Below, piece by piece: positions 1-6,667 of a DNA stretch of 15,929 nucleotides. Source of the DNA: an uncultured Lachnospiraceae bacterium. Lineage in GTDB: Bacteria > Bacillota > Clostridia > Lachnospirales > Lachnospiraceae. The position numbers and the translations under genes are program-made. Position 1 is the stretch's first letter, and the number at the start of each line of letters is the position of its first letter. The notes under the pieces were generated by a model. That model made no database searches. It had not been told where the DNA came from and saw only the letters and a program-made list of their open reading frames with translations. The stretch spans positions 1 through 15,929 of the forward strand of contig CANRJU010000027.1 of the NCBI GenBank assembly GCA_947631075.1. Direction: 5' to 3'.

Positions 1-39
1 TGAATGTAAAAATATTTTTTGTGAATGGAGGATATGAAA

Positions 40-678
40 ATGAAGATTGCGTTGATAAATGAAAATAGCCAGGCGGCAAAAAATGAGGTAATTGAAAGGG
101 CTTTAAAAAATGTGGTGGAGCCGATGGGCTTTGAGGTAAAAAATTATGGAATGTACACGGCGGAGGACACATGCCAGCTCACCTATGTACAGGTGGGAAT
201 ACTGGCGGCTGTCCTGCTCAATTCCGGGGCGGCGGACTATGTAATCACCGGCTGCGGAACGGGGGAGGGCGCCATGCTCGCCTGCAATTCATTTCCGGGC
301 GTGATCTGCGGTCATGTGGAAGATGCGCTGGACGCCTATACATTTGCCCAGATTAACGATGGGAACGCGATTGCGATTCCCTTTGCTAAGGGCTTCGGCT
401 GGGGCGGAGACCTCAATCTGGAGTATATTTTTGAGAAATTGTTCTGTGAGGAGAGCGGACAGGGCTATCCCAGAGAGCGGGCCGTGCCGGAAAAAAGGAA
501 TAAGAAGATACTCGATGAGGTGAAAGCGGTCACATATAGAGATTTTGCCACGATATTGAAGGAGCTGGACAGGGAGCTTGTGGCAGGCGCGCTCTCCGGA
601 GAGCATTTTATGGAATACTTTGAGAAGGACTGCCGGGATGCGGGTATTTTGGAAATTGTTAAGGAAATGGTCAGATGA
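40..678 (+). CDS. RpiB/LacA/LacB-family sugar-phosphate isomerase, long form
   Basis: A cytoplasmic ketose/aldose isomerase of the ribose-5-phosphate isomerase B fold, 212 aa. The signature is the GCGTGEGAMLACN stretch at residues 71-83; Cys72 of CGTG lines up with the active-site Cys of E. coli RpiB. It is followed by a GHVEDALDAY stretch and a Gly/Trp-rich segment near 118-124. Classical RpiB is about 150 aa; here some 65 extra helical, charged residues follow (about 145-212). Long members of this family include DhuI, the 4-deoxy-5-hexosulose-uronate isomerase of glycosaminoglycan breakdown in streptococci, so a uronate substrate is as likely as ribose-5-phosphate; no neighbour decides it. 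Three in-frame ATGs lie at 25, 34 and 40. I chose 40 because GGAGGA at 27-32 sits 7 nt upstream, whereas the other two overlap or abut it. The gene may belong to an operon starting before the window. Confidence 0.85.
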   Translation: MKIALINENSQAAKNEVIERALKNVVEPMGFEVKNYGMYTAEDTCQLTYVQVGILAAVLLNSGAADYVITGCGTGEGAMLACNSFPGVICGHVEDALDAYTFAQINDGNAIAIPFAKGFGWGGDLNLEYIFEKLFCEESGQGYPRERAVPEKRNKKILDEVKAVTYRDFATILKELDRELVAGALSGEHFMEYFEKDCRDAGILEIVKEMVR

Positions 679-758
679 TATTGTTACATGCCGATGCCGG
701 CTGACAAATGTTATCTGTCGATGAAAAAGCAATATCTTACAAACAATCGTGCGTTTTA

Positions 759-795
759 GTGTAAAAACAGAAGAAAATTCCATTGATTTTTACAC
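759..795. repeat. 9-bp inverted repeat GTGTAAAAA / TTTTTACAC
   Basis: Perfect arms at 759-767 and 787-795, separated by 19 bp. The right arm overlaps the -35 element (783-788) of the promoter for the ATPase gene at 841, so it may be a protein-binding site. It is AT-rich and has no T-run after a GC stem, so it is a poor terminator for the upstream isomerase gene. Function is inferred from position only. Confidence 0.4.
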
Positions 796-811
796 GAATA
801 TTCGATATAAT
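783..811 (+). promoter_or_regulatory. Sigma-A-like promoter of the DUF4143 ATPase gene
   Basis: TTGATT (783-788), a 17-bp spacer and a perfect TATAAT (806-811). The expected start is near 818, giving a leader of about 23 nt before the ATG at 841, with AGGAG at 831-835. Confidence 0.75.
795..804. promoter_or_regulatory. Palindromic operator candidate CGAATATTCG
   Basis: A perfect 10-bp palindrome filling most of the spacer between the -35 and -10 boxes, where a bound dimer would block RNA polymerase. It abuts the right arm of the 759-795 inverted repeat. It is shorter than the Gram-positive LexA box (CGAAC-N4-GTTCG), so I do not call it LexA. The binding protein is unknown. Confidence 0.4.
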
Positions 812-840
812 ATAGGCAAAACAGATTGCGAGGAGCGCCT

Positions 841-2136
841 ATGGTTCGGAAAGTCACACGTTTTTTGGAAGAATGGAAAGAAAGTGCCCACCGCAAGCCT
901 CTGATCCTGCAAGGAGCGAGGCAGGTGGGCAAAACTTATTCTATTCTGGAATTTGGCAGGGAACATTATGAAAATGTAGCCTATTTCAATTTTGAGACAA
1001 ATCCCGGATTGAACAGCACCTTTGAGGAGAATATCAGTCCCTCTTATCTGATTCCGGTGCTGTCGCATATAGCCGGGCAGACGATCGTTCGGGAAAAGAC
1101 ATTGATCGTGCTGGACGAGGTGCAGCTGTGCGAGCGGGCGCTTACAGCTCTGAAATATTTCTGCGAGGAGGCGCCGGACTATCATATCATTGTGGCCGGC
1201 AGTCTGCTCGGCGTCGCCGTGAGCAGAACGAAATTTTCATTTCCCGTGGGCAAGGTGGATATGAAAACGCTCTATCCTATGGATATGGAAGAATTTTTGC
1301 TGGCTCTGGGAGAGGACGATCTGGTGGGGCAGATTAAGAGTAGCTTTCAGACCGACACGCCTCTGCCCGCGGCGCTGCACAGCGCGGCGATGGAGCTGTA
1401 CCGCCAGTATCTGGTCGTGGGCGGCATGCCGGAGTGCGTGCGGCAGTTTGCCGAAACTAAGGATTATATTCTTGTGCGTCACACGCAGGATACCATCCTT
1501 GCCAGCTATATGAATGATATGAGCAAATATAACAGCGCCAATGAGATCAAGAAAACGCGGCTTGCGTATGATGGAATTACCGTGCAGCTCTCCAAAAAAA
1601 ATACCCGTTTTCAATATAAGCTGCTCAAAAAGGGCGGACGCGCCTCGGAATTTGAAAACGCCATCGAATGGCTCTGCCTGTCGGGAATCGTGTCACGGGT
1701 GTTTCGGGTAGAGCAGATTAAAAAACCGCTGGAGAACTATCGCGATATCGACGCATTTAAAATATATGTCTCCGATCTGGGGCTGCTCTGCGCCAAAAAG
1801 GACTTAGTGCCCGGCGACGTTCTTTACATGTCAGAGGAACTCAATGATTTCAAGGGGGGACTCACGGAAAATTATGTGAATGTCCAGCTCTCCATAAACG
1901 GCTATCGAACCTATTACTGGGAGTCCGCCCGCGGGGCGGAGGTGGATTTTGTCATTCAGCGCGAGGGGCGGCTGATTCCGGTTGAGGTCAAGGCCGCGGA
2001 TAATACAAAGGCAAAAAGCCTGAAGGTGTATATGGATATGTACAAACCGGAATACGCCATTAAGCTGTCCGCGAAAAATTTTGGATTTTCAGATGGAAAA
2101 AAGACCGTTCCGCTGTATGCCGCGTTCTGTATTTGA
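841..2136 (+). CDS. AAA (AAA_14) ATPase with DUF4143 C-terminal domain
   Basis: A 431-aa cytoplasmic ATPase of the widespread AAA_14/DUF4143 family, whose cellular role is largely unknown. Walker A GARQVGKT is at 25-32, Walker B LIVLDEVQ at 88-95, and a sensor-like VAGSLLG at 118-124. The middle is helical. The C-terminal DUF4143 part has a restriction-nuclease-like pattern: Asp369 in AEVDFV, then Glu382-x-Lys384 in PVEVKA. This resembles the PD-(D/E)xK core, but nuclease activity is not shown for the family. An in-frame TTG at 826 is possible, but AGGAG at 831-835 lies 5 nt before the ATG at 841, which fixes the start. It has its own promoter and looks monocistronic. The family is highly variable between strains, fitting an accessory or conflict-related role; that is inference. 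Confidence 0.9.
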   Translation: MVRKVTRFLEEWKESAHRKPLILQGARQVGKTYSILEFGREHYENVAYFNFETNPGLNSTFEENISPSYLIPVLSHIAGQTIVREKTLIVLDEVQLCERALTALKYFCEEAPDYHIIVAGSLLGVAVSRTKFSFPVGKVDMKTLYPMDMEEFLLALGEDDLVGQIKSSFQTDTPLPAALHSAAMELYRQYLVVGGMPECVRQFAETKDYILVRHTQDTILASYMNDMSKYNSANEIKKTRLAYDGITVQLSKKNTRFQYKLLKKGGRASEFENAIEWLCLSGIVSRVFRVEQIKKPLENYRDIDAFKIYVSDLGLLCAKKDLVPGDVLYMSEELNDFKGGLTENYVNVQLSINGYRTYYWESARGAEVDFVIQREGRLIPVEVKAADNTKAKSLKVYMDMYKPEYAIKLSAKNFGFSDGKKTVPLYAAFCI

Positions 2137-2153
2137 TGGAGAAACTATGCCGT

Positions 2154-2176
2154 AAGCAGAATGGCGAGCTGCTTTT
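2154..2176 (+). terminator. Weak hairpin with T-run after the ATPase gene
   Basis: AAGCAG (2154-2159) pairs with CTGCTT (2169-2174) across a 9-nt loop, and a run of four T covers 2173-2176. It starts 18 nt after the stop codon. A six-pair stem with only two or three GC pairs is weak, so termination is uncertain. The following 2184-2214 is very AT-rich and could be an UP element for the next gene, but I could not assign a good -35/-10 pair before the ATG at 2293. Confidence 0.3.
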
Positions 2177-2292
2177 GAGGGACTTTTGAAAAATTTTTTA
2201 AAAATAATAATTTTTTGCAACATTTTCAGCTCCTCATTCGTTTTATGGTTAGAAGAACTTTCATGCTACACTATAAAAAGGAGGGATTTGCC

Positions 2293-3537
2293 ATGAAAAG
2301 AATGTTGTTAATGGGAATCTGTATGTTTTGTCTGGGGATATCCGCGGCGCCTGCCGTGTCTGCCGCTGAGAGCGGGGATGTGGCGATTGACGCCGAAGCC
2401 TTTCCCGATGATTTCTTTCGGGAGCATGTGCTGAAATATGTGGACACGAACCAGGACGGCGTCCTGCAGTCCGATGAGGCGGCGGCTGTGACTAAGATGA
2501 CCTTGGATAAGTTCCTGGATCTTGATGATCAGGAAGATGAGGATGAGCCCAAGGAGCTTCATTACTACACGGAGGACGAGTACACGTTTGACTGCAAGGG
2601 GCTGGAGCTGTTTGAGAACCTATCGGACCTTTCCTTGTATCTGAACGATGGCCTGACGGAGAATGACGAAAAATATGTGACGAAAATCAGCAATATGGAT
2701 TGTCTGTACGAGATGAAAAACTTGGAGAGCCTGCACATCTACAATATTGATGTAAAGAAATTTGACTGCGCGAAGTTTTCTCATCTGCGGAAATTGGAAC
2801 TGTACTGTTTTCCCAATATGAAATCCATATCGTTCGGAAAAAGCAAAATTCTCTCAGACGTATGGCTGAGCGAGATGCCCGCGCTGGATACGGTGAACGT
2901 GTCTACGCTGAACAATCTCAAGAATCTGAGGCTGACCAATGCGGATGTGGAAAAAATTCAGTTCGGCAAGAAAAATCGGAGCATCAAAACATTGACTCTA
3001 GAGAGCGGGGCTACAAAAAAGTATTGCCTAAATATGCGTGAGCTGGATTTGAGCAGGCTGACGGGACTAAAAAAATTATTTATTTTCAATTATAAAAATT
3101 TGAAGTTCCCGGACTTGTCCCACAATAAAAAGCTGAAAGAGCTCTTTGTAGAAAAATGCAGGAAATTTACTAAAATAGCGCCCTTAAAAAACAAAAATCT
3201 CACCAACGTAGATGTCTGGGATTGTAAAAATTTAAACACGCTGGATTTGAGCAAAAATGCCAAATTGAGCTGGCTGCGAATAGATGGGATGAAGATAAAG
3301 ACGATACGACTGAACGCCAACAACAAGCTGGAGTATTTCCGGTATAGCCGCGCGGGGCTGAAAAAGTTTGATGTGAAAAATATCAATAAAAAGACGCTAA
3401 AGAGCATACAGTTGTGGGGAAATAAACTGAAAAAGGTCGATTTAAGCAAATACACAAATCTGGAAGATGTGTATGTGGATAAAGGCGTAGAGATTATCGG
3501 GTGGGAGCCCGATGAAGATGAGCCGAAGGTAGAGTAA
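2293..3537 (+). CDS. Secreted leucine-rich-repeat protein with EF-hand-like loop
   Basis: A 414-aa exported protein. Residues 1-25 form a signal peptide: basic MKR start, hydrophobic core, and AVSAA as a likely SPase I site. A calcium-binding-type loop DTNQDGVLQSDE lies at 51-62, with D51, N53, D55 and E62 at chelating positions. From about 95 to 400 the protein has irregular leucine-rich repeats (LExLHIYNID, LKNLRLTNAD, LDLSKNAKLSWLRI and similar), as in BspA-like or internalin-like surface proteins. A short EF-hand segment before LRRs is common in Clostridia. The C-terminus is acidic (DEDEPKVE) and shows no LPxTG motif or membrane anchor, so it may be released or held non-covalently. A TTG at 2215 is in frame, but AAGGAGGG ending at 2285 and the signal peptide beginning at 2293 decide the start. 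The repeats are lysine- and asparagine-rich. The ligand is unknown. Confidence 0.85.
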   Translation: MKRMLLMGICMFCLGISAAPAVSAAESGDVAIDAEAFPDDFFREHVLKYVDTNQDGVLQSDEAAAVTKMTLDKFLDLDDQEDEDEPKELHYYTEDEYTFDCKGLELFENLSDLSLYLNDGLTENDEKYVTKISNMDCLYEMKNLESLHIYNIDVKKFDCAKFSHLRKLELYCFPNMKSISFGKSKILSDVWLSEMPALDTVNVSTLNNLKNLRLTNADVEKIQFGKKNRSIKTLTLESGATKKYCLNMRELDLSRLTGLKKLFIFNYKNLKFPDLSHNKKLKELFVEKCRKFTKIAPLKNKNLTNVDVWDCKNLNTLDLSKNAKLSWLRIDGMKIKTIRLNANNKLEYFRYSRAGLKKFDVKNINKKTLKSIQLWGNKLKKVDLSKYTNLEDVYVDKGVEIIGWEPDEDEPKVE

Positions 3538-3561
3538 CCGCTTGGAGTGTGAGGAATTGCG

Positions 3562-3656
3562 GGAATCGTTAAACTTGCTGTTAAAATCGTTAATCTTATT
3601 CCAAAATCGTTAATATTATCATTAAAACAATTGATCTTTTGTTTAAAATCGTTAAT
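3562..3656. repeat. Five direct repeats at 20-21 bp period (LytTR-like site array)
   Basis: The 12-mer AAAATCGTTAAT occurs exactly at 3583, 3603 and 3645. Diverged copies lie in register at 3562 (GGAATCGTTAAA) and 3624 (AAAACAATTGAT). Start-to-start steps are 21, 20, 21 and 21 bp, two helical turns, so all copies face one side of the DNA. LytTR-domain regulators (AgrA, VirR and relatives) bind 9-bp direct repeats with a 12-bp gap, about 21 bp apart, with general pattern [TA][AC][CA]GTTN[AG][TG]. ATCGTTAAT matches 8 of 9 and ACAATTGAT also 8 of 9. The array ends 2 bp before the -35 box at 3659, a typical activator position. No LytTR gene lies in this window. Confidence 0.7.
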
Positions 3657-3658
3657 TC

Positions 3659-3687
3659 TTGACTTTCTCCTCGAAATATCATAAAAT
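3659..3687 (+). promoter_or_regulatory. Promoter of the AlbA_2 / unknown / kinase block
   Basis: TTGACT (3659-3664), a 17-bp spacer and TAAAAT (3682-3687). The expected start is near 3694, giving a leader of about 24 nt. It lies directly after the direct-repeat array and inside a large inverted repeat. Confidence 0.7.
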
Positions 3688-3712
3688 ATCATTAAGATTT
3701 TCGAGGAGGAAG
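3663..3712. repeat. 14-bp inverted repeat spanning the promoter and ribosome binding site
   Basis: The left arm 3663-3676 (CTTTCTCCTCGAAA) and right arm 3699-3712 (TTTCGAGGAGGAAG) are complementary except for one T/G position. The left arm lies in the promoter spacer and the right arm contains the GAGGAGG ribosome binding site at 3703-3709. If the promoter at 3659 is used, the left arm is not transcribed, so the repeat would act as DNA (a two-part operator). For transcripts from further upstream it would form an RNA hairpin hiding the ribosome binding site. Confidence 0.55.
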
Positions 3713-3717
3713 TATCA

Positions 3718-5142
3718 ATGCAATCAGAAGAACTCAAAAAAATCGTTTTAGATATTAGAAATATGAAAACAGAAACGCAGACAATCGAGTTAAAAGCGGC
3801 CGCGCAGGGCTGCCCCACGAGATTATTTGATACGCTTTCTTCTTTTTCCAACCAAGATGAAGGCGGCATTATTATTTTTGGAATTGACGAGACAGACAAC
3901 TATGCGATTAAAGGCGTGTATGACGCCCAGGATCTTCAAAAAAAGGTAACGGAGCAGTGTAAACAGATGGAGCCGCCGGTTCGTGCTCTGTTTACTGTGT
4001 GCGAGATGGAAGGAAAGGCAGTGGTGTCCGCGGAAATACCGGGAGTTGATATAGTAGAGCGGCCTGTATTTTATAAGGGCGTAGGCCGTATCCGGGGATC
4101 GTATGTTCGTGTCGGAGAATCCGATGAGCCCATGAGTGAATACGAGATTTACAGTTATGAGGCTTTTCGCAAAAGAATCCGTGATGATGCCCGTGTTGTA
4201 GAGAACGGCAGATTTCATATGATCAACGAAAAGCGGTTAGAAGATTATATGCAGGCAGTAAAAAATGACCGCGGGAATCTGGCGGATCATGTCGCCGAAG
4301 ATGAAATTTTGGAACTTATGGGCATTACTCGTGACGGCGCGCCTACACTTGCGGGGTTAATGACATTTTCCAATTATCCACAGGCATATTTCCCTCAGCT
4401 CTGCATCACCGCGGTATCGCTCCCCGGGACGGAGCTGGTGTCATCCGGCAATAACGGCGAACGCTTTATTGATAATAAGCGTATTACCGGCGCAATTCCC
4501 GATATGCTTGAAGATGCAGTCGAATTTGTCCGCAGGAACAGCCGTACCAAAACAATTATAGATGAAAATGGACGACGCGCGGATAAACCCGAGTATCCGA
4601 TCCGGGCAGTCCGTGAGGCTATATTGAACGCGCTGGTGCATAGGGACTACAGTATTCATACGGAAAATGTACCTGTTCGCATTGAGATGTACCGTGACCG
4701 TATGGAAATTATCAATAGTGGCGGACTATATGGAAAAATCTCTATTGACGCGCTGGGCAAGGTGCGCCCCGAGACAAGAAATGCGGTTCTCGCTAATATA
4801 CTTGAACTTTTACACATAACAGAAAACAGATATTCCGGCATCCCCACTATACGCAATGAATTTGCCGCAGCCGGTCTGCCAGCGCCCATTTTTTCGGCAG
4901 TTCACGGTGAATTTAGAGTAGTCATGAAAAATGGCTTGTTTTCAGAATCAATACCTATTTTTGATTCGCTGATAGAATTTTGCTCCATTCCACGGACAAG
5001 GGATGAAATTGCGGCATTTGTTGGAAAATCGAAAAATCATGTGATGTCAAAGATTGTAAATCCACTTGTCAGCAGCGGCAAACTGCGACTGACTATGCCA
5101 GAAAAACCTAAGAGCCCTGGCCAAAAGTTTGTGAAGGTGTGA
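3718..5142 (+). CDS. AlbA_2 (Schlafen-like) ATP-binding protein with C-terminal winged helix
   Basis: A 474-aa cytoplasmic protein, probably a DNA-binding regulator. The N-terminal AlbA_2 domain (about 15-135) shows the ETQTIELK start and the FSNQDEGGIIIFGID core. A GHKL-type HATPase_c_4 domain follows, with an N-box-like REAILNALVHRDYS near 298-311 and EIINSGGLYG near 328-338. The last 50 residues (from about 425, RTRDEIAAFVGKSKNHVMSKI) look like a winged helix-turn-helix. Members are usually annotated as ATP-binding proteins or putative transcriptional regulators; the physiological signal is generally unknown. The ATG at 3718 has GAGGAGG 8 nt upstream. The stop overlaps a possible GTG start (GTGA, 5139-5142) of the next gene, pointing to co-transcription. 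The control region in front (repeat array, promoter, inverted repeat) is unusually elaborate; self-regulation is possible. Confidence 0.85.
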   Translation: MQSEELKKIVLDIRNMKTETQTIELKAAAQGCPTRLFDTLSSFSNQDEGGIIIFGIDETDNYAIKGVYDAQDLQKKVTEQCKQMEPPVRALFTVCEMEGKAVVSAEIPGVDIVERPVFYKGVGRIRGSYVRVGESDEPMSEYEIYSYEAFRKRIRDDARVVENGRFHMINEKRLEDYMQAVKNDRGNLADHVAEDEILELMGITRDGAPTLAGLMTFSNYPQAYFPQLCITAVSLPGTELVSSGNNGERFIDNKRITGAIPDMLEDAVEFVRRNSRTKTIIDENGRRADKPEYPIRAVREAILNALVHRDYSIHTENVPVRIEMYRDRMEIINSGGLYGKISIDALGKVRPETRNAVLANILELLHITENRYSGIPTIRNEFAAAGLPAPIFSAVHGEFRVVMKNGLFSESIPIFDSLIEFCSIPRTRDEIAAFVGKSKNHVMSKIVNPLVSSGKLRLTMPEKPKSPGQKFVKV

Positions 5143-5177
5143 AGATAATAACTGTAGAACGACCAGGGGGTGCCCAT

Positions 5178-6547
5178 ATGCGCAAAACATCAAAGAAAAA
5201 ATTACCTGTTTATGAAAAAATGTTAGATGAACTGTGGAATACCTATCTGGGAGCAGATATTATTGAAAAAGCATTGGATCCCGATATCCCGGAAAAGCAA
5301 TCGCTTCCCAAGAGATACCGCCTGATAGCATTGGGGTTTTTAAAGGCGCAGACATTGGAGGAGCTGAATGACAACTTGATCAATAATGGCTGTCAGCCGC
5401 TGTATTCCCGCAGCAGCTTTGAGGCGTCCCTGATTTATGCTTTCGCGAATCAGCTTTCTTATCATAAATGGAAGAAAATATCCCAGGTGTGTGAATCGGC
5501 ATGGGAGTATTGGAGAAAGAACTGGAATTTCCAGTCGGAGACTGATTTTTTTCAGGGGAAACAGATTTCTTTTGGCGAGCTGGAGAGCTATGTTCTCAAT
5601 TATTCTCAGCTGAGCGGGGAACAGCTAATCACAAAACAGCTCACGCAGGTGCTGGATCAATCGCTCTGTTCATTGGGAGATGACGGGGAACAATTCTTTC
5701 GGTTTTATATCAGTAATCTCAAAAATTTTTCGGATGTCCGTGAAAAGACCCGGTATTATTTTTGCAAATATCTCTACTATTATCTTCTGGAGAAAATTGA
5801 GAGATATAAAAAAGAAGTAGGCGATAACGTTCCCAGTCAGGAGCAGCTTGCGGAGCTGCTTCCCTTAAAAGCGGAATCAAGACTGCGCCGAAGAAGGACG
5901 AATCCGGACGATTTGTTGGATATTCTTCGTGACAGCGTGATATCCCCGGCCGCGTTATTTGAGGAATTTAATTATTATTTTTTTGGTTATGTTTCGTTGA
6001 GCTGGGTAGAACTTATGCTGGAAAACGTAAATGATGTGGATGCCCTGGACGGGAAGCAGATAGAAAAAATAGCGTCATATCTTAGAAAAAATGTTTTTAA
6101 GAATAAACCAGACGGCAGACAGATGACAGACCGGATGCTGGTGCAGGAGTATATCGGCATATTGCAGAACAACGAAGAAGAAACGCAGACAAGCCGGAAG
6201 GGGGAAACGGCAATCCGTAAATATCTGCGGGGCGAATTGGACATTGACCGGACAAGTTTGATCTGTTTTCTTTTGTTTTTGGGATCCGAGGTGACGGATC
6301 GCAATAAAATAAAGATTTCGGAAGAACGGCTCAATGTGATTTTAGATGAGTGTGGTTTTTCCATGCTCCGGAAAAAGGAGCCCTTTGATAAATTCGTCCT
6401 TGGATATATGAAAAGCAGCGATCCGGTTTCCTTTTTGATGGAGGAGATGGATGATTATCTGAAACGGGGAGAGGCCTTTTTTGTCCATGAGGTCTACATA
6501 GGATCGGGGAGCAACGCAAAGGAAATACGAAAGCAGATGTCCTTATA
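5178..6547 (+). CDS. Uncharacterised helical protein with internal duplication
   Basis: Not recognised as a named family; 456 aa from the ATG at 5178. It has no signal peptide or membrane segment, so it is probably cytoplasmic and mostly alpha-helical. A motif occurs twice without gaps at an offset of 322: L63, N64, L67, G71, L75, F81, E82 match L385, N386, L389, G393, L397, F403, D404. Before the second copy, LRGELDIDRTSLICFLLFLG (about 350-369) looks like the tail of an XRE-type helix-turn-helix, as in some Lachnospiraceae regulators; this is a weak resemblance. A basic patch RLRRRR lies in the middle. Start choice: AGGGGG at 5165-5170 is 7 nt before 5178; a GTG at 5139 overlapping the previous stop would add 13 residues. 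Lying between a putative ATP-binding regulator and a kinase, it may be their adaptor or substrate; that is inference. Confidence 0.7.
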
Positions 6548-6601
6548 AGGATTTCTTCATAAAGAATATTCTCACGGAAAAACAAAAGGGGAATGCCCTG
6601 C

Positions 6602-6610
6602 TGATATAAT
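6602..6610 (+). promoter_or_regulatory. Extended -10 promoter before the kinase gene
   Basis: TGATATAAT gives a TGn plus perfect TATAAT (6605-6610). No good -35 is present 16-18 bp upstream, which is usual for extended -10 promoters. The start would be near 6617, about 50 nt before the kinase ATG. The kinase may thus have its own promoter as well as read-through from 3694. Confidence 0.5.
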
Positions 6611-6667
6611 AACGGATATGGCGGATGTTTTTGAACGGTATGACTTACGGGCCGGAGGAGAAAACCA

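Noticed and set aside
682..720. Short GCCG/CGGC hairpin after the isomerase gene as a terminator
   Set aside because: Only four base pairs and no T-run follow.
289..783. A 164-codon open frame on the - strand over the isomerase gene
   Set aside because: It is antisense to a clear RpiB-family gene, covers the promoter region of the next gene, and shows no domain.
795..804. LexA/SOS box
   Set aside because: CGAATATTCG lacks the longer CGAAC-N4-GTTCG form of Gram-positive LexA sites.
3562..3656. Replication iterons or a CRISPR array
   Set aside because: There is no Rep or cas gene nearby, the units are only 9-12 bp, and the array sits just before a strong promoter, which fits regulator sites better.
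3090..3899. A 269-codon open frame on the - strand across the LRR gene end and the AlbA_2 gene start
   Set aside because: It is antisense to two well-supported genes and to the repeat/promoter region, its product is low-complexity (Ser/Phe/Ile-rich) with no recognisable domain, and its length follows from the Lys/Asn-rich codons on the other strand.
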